From positions 1 to 6,372 of the forward strand of contig JALTDI010000209.1 of the NCBI GenBank assembly GCA_027074255.1: a stretch of 6,372 nt of DNA, read 5' to 3'. Each line of letters begins with the position of its first letter. Position 1 is the stretch's first letter. The translations under genes and the position numbers were made by a program. Positions 1 through 5,204 of this stretch are shown here, one piece after another. This stretch comes from Desulfurellales bacterium (GTDB taxonomy: Bacteria; Campylobacterota_A; Desulfurellia; Desulfurellales; Hippeaceae). Below the pieces are notes generated by a model. The model had not been told where the DNA came from, made no database searches, and saw nothing but the letters and a program-made list of their open reading frames with translations.

Positions 1-2
1 AC

Positions 3-422
3 GGTGATGAGCGTTATTTTAAAAAAAGAGTAGAAAAGCTCGGTTTGATAAGGAATGTTATATGGCTCGGAGTAGTCAAAGATATAGAAAAGGTGTATTG
101 TGCAAGCGATTTTTTTGTTTATCCCACACTATTTGATACATTCGGACACGTTATTTTGGAATCCCTATCGTGCGGGACGCCTGTTTTATGCAGTAGGTAT
201 GCCGGAGCTTCGGAAATAATAGAAGACGATGTGTTTATTATAAAAAATCCATCAGATTCTCACGAAATAGCCGATAAAATGATATTTGCCCTGGCAAATA
301 AAAAAAGGCTCGATATATGGGGCAAAACCGCAAGACAAACGGCGGCGAATTTTGATAGCGCCACATCTTCAAAAAGGCATTTGGAATTTGTGGAAGAGTG
401 GTTTAAAAGTCGAGGCCATTGA
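3..422 (+). CDS. Glycosyltransferase family 4-like protein, C-terminal part (5' end outside window)
   Basis: This is the last 139 codons of a gene that begins before the window; the frame is open from base 3 to the TGA at 420-422. The visible start reads GDERYFKKRVEKLG and runs into NVIWLG, the usual lead-in to the C-terminal Rossmann half of GT-B enzymes. It is followed by FVYPTLFDTFGHVILES and a CGTPVL stretch, the nucleotide-sugar-binding loop of GT4 (RfaG/WaaG-like) transferases. The family's E-x7-E motif is present, with Asp (codon 135-137) in place of the first Glu and the second Glu at 159-161; Asp there occurs in some subfamilies. Such enzymes move a sugar from an activated donor onto a lipid, polysaccharide or protein acceptor at the cytoplasmic face of the membrane. 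Donor and acceptor cannot be told from this fragment. The family call is firm. The gene is separated by 92 bp from the cyclase downstream, which appears to have its own promoter. Confidence 0.88.
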   Translation, partial: GDERYFKKRVEKLGLIRNVIWLGVVKDIEKVYCASDFFVYPTLFDTFGHVILESLSCGTPVLCSRYAGASEIIEDDVFIIKNPSDSHEIADKMIFALANKKRLDIWGKTARQTAANFDSATSSKRHLEFVEEWFKSRGH

Positions 423-477
423 GCCCTACTGCAATTTTTGCGATAAATAAAATATATGAATGAAAGTATGAGATGTT

Positions 478-506
478 TTGCAAAACCGTTTCATGCAGTG
501 TAGAAT
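478..506 (+). promoter_or_regulatory. Candidate sigma-70-type promoter for the diguanylate cyclase gene
   Basis: A TTGCAA -35 box (478-483) and a TAGAAT -10 box (501-506) are separated by exactly 17 bp. The expected transcript start is near 513, only about 2 nt before the ATG at 515, and no Shine-Dalgarno is visible, so any transcript from here would be nearly leaderless. The -35 box lies inside a perfect 12-bp palindrome (475-486, GTTTTGCAAAAC), which could be an operator or chance in AT-rich DNA. The match is good by eye but not tested. Confidence 0.45.
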
Positions 507-514
507 AAGAATCT

Positions 515-2551
515 ATGAATAAGAGCGAGAAAAAGTTATTAATAAAATTCATACTTATTTTTGCGGCTGCGAGTATATTAATAGCTGTTATTGTAACGTC
601 AATTTTCTATGATAAATTAATCAAGCTAAGAAATCTCGTTAAAGTCGAATATACACAGGTTTATATGGAAAACAAGAATAGAGAACTGAAAGATGCTGTC
701 AGTCATATTTTGCTGGGCATTAAATATGACAGATTAAAACTTTATTCAACAATAAAAAACAAGCTTGAAAAAAGAGCGGCCGAAGGATGCAAAATAACCG
801 ATTTTTTATATAAAAACAGTGATTTTGAATCAACCGAAGACATTAGACATAAGACCTTGAAAATGTTAAAAATCATAAATAAAAACTATTTTGTTTTTAA
901 CGATAACGGCACGGTCGAGATGAGCCCTATTTTCCCCAAGGGATTTATTATGGCGGATTACCACGATGCCTACGGTAATAATGTTTTCAATATAATAAGG
1001 GATGACATTAAAAAAAGCGGACAAGAAAGCTCTTTTATGGAGTATTACATCAAAGCTTCGGACTGTATGAACAATGCCTGCGGTCAGAAAACTCGTAAAA
1101 TCATTGTGTGCGTTAGATATTTTAAACCTCTTGGGTGGTATATAGGCAGTATAAGTTTCTTTGATAATTTTGAAAAGCGTTTAAAGCAGGAATTGAAAGA
1201 AAGAATAGCAGCCATCAGATACGGCACGCACGATGAGGGATATTTTTTTGTTAATAGAATTGTTGTTGAAAACGGTAAAATTACGGTCACACGATTGGTT
1301 AATCCCAATAAACCCAAAAGTGCCATAGGAAAAACCATTCCCTTAACTTTAAAAGATGCTGACGGCAAACTTTTTAACAAGGAGATGGTTTACAAATCTC
1401 TAAAATACGGAGGCGGATACGTAAGTTATCAGTTTAGGATACCGAAAAGCAATAAGGTTAAGAAAAAGATATCGTATGTTGCCTACGATAGACAATGGCA
1501 TTGGATGATTGGCACGGGTTATTACGTTTATATATTCAACAAAGATTTAATGGCAAGGAACGATGTATTGAACAAGTTCATCAAGAAAAATATGGCACTG
1601 TTTATATTGGAGGTTATTCTCTTTTTATTTGTGCTGTTTGTGTTTGTTTTTGTGTTTGTTAAAAAGATTATAACCGATATTTCCCTATACAGAGAAAAGA
1701 GCAGAGAGGGTGAAAAATTTAGGATTCATCTTATTGAATCTATGCCGAATCCTTTAATAATATTTGATGGAGAAGGGAAAGTTATAGGCATAAATAGATC
1801 TTTTGAGGAATTTTTCGGCGTAAATCAGAACGATGTGGATACGGCTGAGGATATACAAATAGATATTTTAAAAGACATTGCCTTATCGTACTTACAGGAA
1901 GAAAGCGAAAATACAAAAGAAATAGATATGGTAGATACAAAAGGAAGATTGAGAAATATGCAAGTCCATATCACGGCATATAAACAGCTCGGCGGTACAC
2001 CCAAAGGTGTGATAATTGTTTTGTTCGACATAACAAAACAGAAAATCGTAGAGAAAGAGCTTATCGATATAAGTATTAAAGACGAGCTGACCAAATTGTA
2101 TAACAGGCGTTATTTCAACCAGGTTCTGCAAAATGTGATAGATAAGTCTAAGAGGTTTAATGAAACATTCTCCGTTATAATGTATGATATTGACCACTTC
2201 AAGCAGATTAACGATACATACGGACATCAGGCCGGAGATAGAGTTTTAAGGGAATTGAGCAGATTGGTTTTGAACAGCATTAGAAAGATTGACGATGTAT
2301 TTAGAATAGGCGGCGAGGAGTTTATCATATTGCTGTTTAAAACAGATTTTGAAAATGCCATGAGGGTTGCCGAAAAAATAAGAAAAACGGTAGAGTTTCA
2401 CTATTTTGAAGGTATAGGGACAGTCACTATCAGCATGGGTGTGGTAGAGTTCAAGGATGAAGACAGTGTTGATTCCATATTAAGAAGGGTTGACGGGGCA
2501 CTGTATAAGGCAAAAAAATCCGGAAGAAACAGGGTTGTAGGAGAAAAATAG
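515..2551 (+). CDS. Membrane-bound diguanylate cyclase: double Cache sensor, PAS and GGDEF domains
   Basis: This gene likely makes cyclic di-GMP from two GTP in response to an extracytoplasmic ligand. Order of domains in 678 residues: transmembrane helix about 9-31; extracytoplasmic double-Cache region about 40-345, with two lobes ending in LGWYIGS and WHWMIGTGYY (G333) and a GYFFV strand at 242-246; second transmembrane helix 360-382, unusually rich in Phe/Val; PAS about 402-512; GGDEF about 518-678. The GGDEF domain has DELTKLYNRR from D523, metal ligands D558 and D560 in YDIDHF, and GGEEF at 599-603, so it should be active. RKID at 590-593 sits five residues before GGEEF, the exact spacing of the inhibitory I-site, implying product feedback. 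The ATG at 515 is required because the next Met follows the first helix. No good ribosome-binding site is seen. All four Cys lie in the sensor region. The ligand is unknown. Confidence 0.95.
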   Translation: MNKSEKKLLIKFILIFAAASILIAVIVTSIFYDKLIKLRNLVKVEYTQVYMENKNRELKDAVSHILLGIKYDRLKLYSTIKNKLEKRAAEGCKITDFLYKNSDFESTEDIRHKTLKMLKIINKNYFVFNDNGTVEMSPIFPKGFIMADYHDAYGNNVFNIIRDDIKKSGQESSFMEYYIKASDCMNNACGQKTRKIIVCVRYFKPLGWYIGSISFFDNFEKRLKQELKERIAAIRYGTHDEGYFFVNRIVVENGKITVTRLVNPNKPKSAIGKTIPLTLKDADGKLFNKEMVYKSLKYGGGYVSYQFRIPKSNKVKKKISYVAYDRQWHWMIGTGYYVYIFNKDLMARNDVLNKFIKKNMALFILEVILFLFVLFVFVFVFVKKIITDISLYREKSREGEKFRIHLIESMPNPLIIFDGEGKVIGINRSFEEFFGVNQNDVDTAEDIQIDILKDIALSYLQEESENTKEIDMVDTKGRLRNMQVHITAYKQLGGTPKGVIIVLFDITKQKIVEKELIDISIKDELTKLYNRRYFNQVLQNVIDKSKRFNETFSVIMYDIDHFKQINDTYGHQAGDRVLRELSRLVLNSIRKIDDVFRIGGEEFIILLFKTDFENAMRVAEKIRKTVEFHYFEGIGTVTISMGVVEFKDEDSVDSILRRVDGALYKAKKSGRNRVVGEK

Positions 2552-2673
2552 CGATTAAGTTCTACAAGATAAATGCAAAAACGCCTCCTGCCGTTTTAAC
2601 CAGAATAATCAGTATTACTGCGGATATATTTAGCAATTGTAGGGATTCTTTTATATCTTTTATCTGCGGCTGT
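2552..2673. other. Convergent intergenic gap with a weak hairpin
   Basis: The gap separates the 3' ends of the diguanylate cyclase (+) and cobS (-). The only symmetric element I see is AAAACG (2578-2583) facing CGTTTT (2592-2597) around an 8-nt loop. Its A and T tracts could serve as a weak bidirectional terminator, but the stem is six pairs with only two G-C pairs, so I do not call one. The minus strand also carries a startless 38-codon open frame (2678 to 2562), described under findings. No gene is supported here. Confidence 0.5.
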
Positions 2674-3432
2674 TCATATTAGGATAAAGGTTGAATGTAT
2701 TCTGCATGCTGCGCATAAAAAAAGCAGAAGGGTTTCCGTTATTTCACAGGATGCTCCGAGTATATCACCGGTTATGCCGCCTATTTTCTTTTTGACAAAA
2801 GAGCCTGCAAAAAGAGAAAATAGCATACCGATAAACAGTATATAAACGCCCATAACCCCGCTCCATATCAAAACAAGGAAAAAAGATATTAAAAAGGCAT
2901 AGATAGAGTGCTTTTTTGAGGCATTTTCAACAAACGGCTTTCCCGTTCCTTCCCCCTTTCTTGCATAGGGCAGATGCGAGGATAAAAAGCTCATAACTAA
3001 TCTTGATGAAACATAAATGGGCACGATATATGCATAGTTGTTGTCTTTTATTAAAGAAACGATGCTTATCCATTTGAAAAGCAGCACAAATGCAATAGAT
3101 AGAGCACCGAACGTTCCTATATTTGAATCCTTCATTATCGTTAATATTTTTTCTTTTGTATGTCCTCCGCCGAACCCGTCCGAAAAATCCGCCAGTCCGT
3201 CAAGGTGAATTCCCCTTGTTGCAGCGGCGCTTAAAAAAACCGCAAAGCCAGCTATACCCTCCGGCCATTTTGTTAATAACAAGCCGCCTTTTATTGATAA
3301 AAAAAGCATGATTCCCAGCAAAAATCCTACAAATCCGAACCAAACCACCGCATCTGACAGCTCTTCTGCATCCTTGCCGGGTACGGGTATAATTGAAAGT
3401 GTTCTTATTGCCGTAATAAGTCCGTTTATCAT
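2674..3432 (-). CDS. cobS: Adenosylcobinamide-GDP ribazoletransferase (cobalamin synthase)
   Basis: CobS is the integral membrane enzyme that joins adenosylcobinamide-GDP to alpha-ribazole (or its 5'-phosphate), releasing GMP and closing the nucleotide loop of the cobamide. The 252-residue length is normal for the family. Recognisable signatures are HLDGLAD at 76-82 with SDG at 84-86 (acidic, metal-binding motif), then MKDSNIGTFG at 100-109, the SSR and GEGTGKPF loop at 142-167, and GGITGDILGA at 218-227 followed by E230 and E233. Several hydrophobic helices fill the rest, as expected for a polytopic protein. The ATG (3432-3430) overlaps the cobT stop in an ATGA. The purine run AAGG just before it is too close to serve well as a ribosome site, so translational coupling to cobT is likely. 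It is the last gene of the cobUTS operon. The C-terminal tail after about residue 241 (RIHSTFILI) is not a conserved motif. Confidence 0.96.
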   Translation of the reverse strand: MINGLITAIRTLSIIPVPGKDAEELSDAVVWFGFVGFLLGIMLFLSIKGGLLLTKWPEGIAGFAVFLSAAATRGIHLDGLADFSDGFGGGHTKEKILTIMKDSNIGTFGALSIAFVLLFKWISIVSLIKDNNYAYIVPIYVSSRLVMSFLSSHLPYARKGEGTGKPFVENASKKHSIYAFLISFFLVLIWSGVMGVYILFIGMLFSLFAGSFVKKKIGGITGDILGASCEITETLLLFLCAACRIHSTFILI

Positions 3433-4484
3433 GCCTTACCGGAAACGCCGGCTGATTCAAAAGTTTCCATTTCGTTGTATATCTTTACGGCTGCTTCGAT
3501 AATGCTCATGGAAAGAGCCGCTCCTGTTCCTTCTCCGAGCCTTAGGTCTAAATCGATAATAGGCCTTGCGCCTATCCATTCGAGGAATTTTGCATGTCCT
3601 TTCTCCTTCGACCTGTGGCCGAAAAACATATAATCTTTAACCTCCGGGCATATCTTGTATGCGCATAAGGCGGCTGCCGAGGATACAAAACCGTCGATGA
3701 CCACGGGTGTATTTCTGCTTGCAGAGCCCAAAATAAGTCCGCATATACCGGCTATCTCAAGTCCTCCTACGGCTGCGAGTGCCTCAATCGGGTCGTTTAA
3801 GCTGTCCTTATGCAGTTTAAGGGCTCTTTTTATCACATCCACTTTGTGTTTTAGTCCATTATCATCAATACCCGTACCAGTGCCCGCAACCTCTTCGACT
3901 TTACAGTTCATCAAGGCTGAATATAGAGCTGATGACGGTGTGGTGTTTCCTATACCCATATCGCCTGTGCCTATTATTGCTGCACCCTCGTCAATGGCCG
4001 TATGGGACAGCAATATACCAGTATCTATCGCTTGTTTGGCCTCATAGAGGCTCATGGCGGGCTCTTTGGCTATATTTCCGCATCCGTATTTTATTTTTCT
4101 GTCTATAATATCGTCTGTTTCTTTGAACGTATAATCCACACCCATATCAACGACGTTCACAAAAGCTCCTACGTGCCGTGCGATGACATTAATGGCTGCC
4201 CCGCTGTACAGCATATTCAATACCATCTGCGCCGTAACATCTTTGGGATAGGCCGAAACCCCTTCTTCTACTACGCCGTGATCCGAGGCAAATACGTATA
4301 TTATTTTTTCACCGAGGTGCGGTTTTGCCGTGTTTACCGCCAGGCAATACTGTTTTGCCAATTCCTCAAGATACCCCAAGCTGCCTTGAGGTTTTGTCAG
4401 ATTATCGAGATGCTTTTGGATTGCATCTTCAAGGTTTCTATTCACCGGTTTGATTTTGGTTTTAGTGGATTCGAGCAGCCCCAT
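3429..4484 (-). CDS. cobT: Nicotinate-nucleotide--dimethylbenzimidazole phosphoribosyltransferase
   Basis: CobT is a cytoplasmic enzyme that transfers phosphoribose from nicotinate mononucleotide to a lower-ligand base, classically 5,6-dimethylbenzimidazole, giving alpha-ribazole 5'-phosphate for CobS. The 351 residues match the family length. Motifs in order are LTKPQGSLG at 29-37, ASDHGV at 66-71, GTGDMGIGNTT at 172-182, VIDGFVSSAAAL at 262-273, FGHRSKEKGH at 288-297 and LRLGEGTGAA at 314-323. E318 corresponds to the catalytic base Glu317 of the Salmonella enzyme. The family's usual GEMGIGNTT (or GELGIGNTT) is GDMGIGNTT here, with Asp at 175 for a conserved active-site Glu. The start is firm: ATG at 4484 is preceded by AAGGGAGG with 6-nt spacing, and these bases lie within the end of cobU, 2 nt upstream. 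Which base it accepts cannot be read from the sequence. Confidence 0.97.
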   Translation of the reverse strand: MGLLESTKTKIKPVNRNLEDAIQKHLDNLTKPQGSLGYLEELAKQYCLAVNTAKPHLGEKIIYVFASDHGVVEEGVSAYPKDVTAQMVLNMLYSGAAINVIARHVGAFVNVVDMGVDYTFKETDDIIDRKIKYGCGNIAKEPAMSLYEAKQAIDTGILLSHTAIDEGAAIIGTGDMGIGNTTPSSALYSALMNCKVEEVAGTGTGIDDNGLKHKVDVIKRALKLHKDSLNDPIEALAAVGGLEIAGICGLILGSASRNTPVVIDGFVSSAAALCAYKICPEVKDYMFFGHRSKEKGHAKFLEWIGARPIIDLDLRLGEGTGAALSMSIIEAAVKIYNEMETFESAGVSGKA

Positions 4485-4486
4485 TG

Positions 4487-4993
4487 TTATCCTCCCTTGA
4501 CATAAAGCGGAATGCCGCTTATCATAAATATTACCTCGTTTGAGATTTCGGCTATCCTTCGATTGATAAACCCAAGTGTTTCTATGAATCGTCTTGATAG
4601 CTCGTTATTCGGCACGATTCCCATCCCCACCTCGTTTGAAACGAATATAATGTTAAATTTAATCGTATTTATAGCATCCAGCAGCCTATCAATTTCATTT
4701 GTTTTGTCAAAGTATATAAGATTGTTTGTCCATACGGTAAGGCAATCTATAACGCAGATATCCGTATTTTTTATGTTTTTTAGAGCATTACCCAGTTTTA
4801 TCGGTTCTTCTATTGTCTCAAATGCCTGTTTTCTCTCTTTTTTATGATTTTCTATACGCTTTTTCATCTCGCTGTCAAAGGCCGTCGCCGTTGCTATGAA
4901 TATGCGATTTGTGCCGAATTTTTTTGCCAACTCTACCGCATACCTGCTTTTTCCGCTTTTCTCCCCGCCGGTAATAAAAATAAAATTTCTCAC
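4487..4993 (-). CDS. cobU: Adenosylcobinamide kinase / adenosylcobinamide-phosphate guanylyltransferase
   Basis: CobU is a bifunctional cytoplasmic enzyme: it phosphorylates adenosylcobinamide and then transfers GMP from GTP to give adenosylcobinamide-GDP, the activated lower-loop acceptor used by CobS. The 168-residue protein shows the P-loop GGEKSGKS at 9-16, RIENHKKER at 46-54 with H50 in the position of the guanylylated His46 of Salmonella CobU, IDCLTVW at 82-88, SNEVGMGIVP at 119-128 and the C-terminal MISGIPLYVKGG. It is complete and slightly shorter than the roughly 180-residue enterobacterial protein. The start is GTG at 4993-4991: the next possible starts lie beyond the P-loop, and the upstream frame has no ATG, GTG or TTG before a TAG. 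No clear Shine-Dalgarno precedes it (only a weak GGAA), so initiation may be poor. It is the first gene of the operon. I see no B12 riboswitch in front of it. Confidence 0.96.
   Translation of the reverse strand: MRNFIFITGGEKSGKSRYAVELAKKFGTNRIFIATATAFDSEMKKRIENHKKERKQAFETIEEPIKLGNALKNIKNTDICVIDCLTVWTNNLIYFDKTNEIDRLLDAINTIKFNIIFVSNEVGMGIVPNNELSRRFIETLGFINRRIAEISNEVIFMISGIPLYVKGG
4491..4498 (-). promoter_or_regulatory. Ribosome-binding site of cobT, inside the end of cobU
   Basis: On the minus strand AAGGGAGG ends 6 nt before the cobT ATG. It is the strongest Shine-Dalgarno in the operon and is embedded in the last sense codons of cobU, whose TAA stop lies between it and the start. Ribosomes finishing cobU would uncover or reuse it, favouring coordinated CobU and CobT synthesis. 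It also fixes the cobT start. Confidence 0.85.
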
Positions 4994-5034
4994 ACTATCG
5001 ATATTTCCATAAAATAAATTAAATGAAATATGCT

Positions 5035-5095
5035 AAAAAAACAACCCCCCCATTTGCATATCATTCATTTTTGCATAACTTATGTCATCTGTCAA
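5035..5095 (-). promoter_or_regulatory. Putative cobUTS control region: consensus -35-like box, direct repeat, homopolymer tracts
   Basis: On the minus strand a perfect TTGACA lies at 5095-5090, but 17 bp further on there is only AAAAAT, so the promoter is incomplete by eye. Downstream are two copies of TATGCAAA (5077-5070 and 5060-5053, period 17 bp), then G7 (5051-5045) and T7 (5041-5035). The leader from here to the cobU GTG would be only about 65 nt, too short for a typical cobalamin riboswitch, and no B12-box sequence is present. The operon promoter must lie in this 211-bp divergent gap or read through from elsewhere; the exact site is uncertain. Confidence 0.25.
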
Positions 5096-5133
5096 GAAAA
5101 GAGGATGCCGATTTTTGTCGTTTTATTTTTAAG

Positions 5134-5157
5134 CAATTGAACAAACAATTGAACAAA
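5134..5157 (+). repeat. Two tandem 12-bp repeats, each with a CAATTG palindrome
   Basis: CAATTGAACAAA occurs twice in direct succession (5134-5145 and 5146-5157), and a diverged CAATTTTG follows at 5161-5168. Each unit starts with the palindrome CAATTG, so the two palindromes repeat at 12 bp, about one helical turn. The second copy contains the -35 box of the amidase promoter. The layout resembles tandem operator half-sites, but the binding protein is unknown and AT-rich chance repeats are possible. Confidence 0.7.
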
Positions 5158-5177
5158 AGACAATTTTGTTGTAGAAT
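5149..5177 (+). promoter_or_regulatory. Candidate sigma-70-type promoter of the amidase gene
   Basis: TTGAAC (-35, 5149-5154) and TAGAAT (-10, 5172-5177) are separated by 17 bp. Transcription would start near 5184, leaving a leader of about 20 nt that contains the Shine-Dalgarno at 5194-5199, a sensible geometry. A second TATAAT at 5188-5193 with TTGTTG 16 bp upstream (5166-5171) is also present, but it would place the transcript start after the ribosome site. A 7-bp inverted repeat (AACAAAA 5152-5158, TTTTGTT 5164-5170) lies between the two boxes. Confidence 0.55.
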
Positions 5178-5204
5178 TACTGTAAAATATAATGGGAGGC
5201 CTAT

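Noticed and set aside
45..422. Internal TTG at 45 as the start of a short glycosyltransferase gene
   Set aside because: The frame continues upstream to the window edge with family-typical sequence, so the TTG is a Leu codon in a longer gene.
2577..2598. Hairpin AAAACG/CGTTTT as a shared rho-independent terminator
   Set aside because: The stem has only six pairs, two of them G-C, with an 8-nt loop, and the T-run forms part of the stem itself, so it would be too weak for a confident terminator.
4002..4505. 167-codon plus-strand frame opposite cobT
   Set aside because: It lies antisense to the strongly conserved cobT reading frame. Its Phe/Tyr/Ile-rich translation shows no recognisable domain and it has no ribosome-binding site that I can see.
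5188..5193. TATAAT as the amidase -10 box
   Set aside because: Although a perfect hexamer, it would start transcription near 5200, after the GGGAGG ribosome site at 5194-5199. The TTGAAC/TAGAAT pair gives a workable leader.
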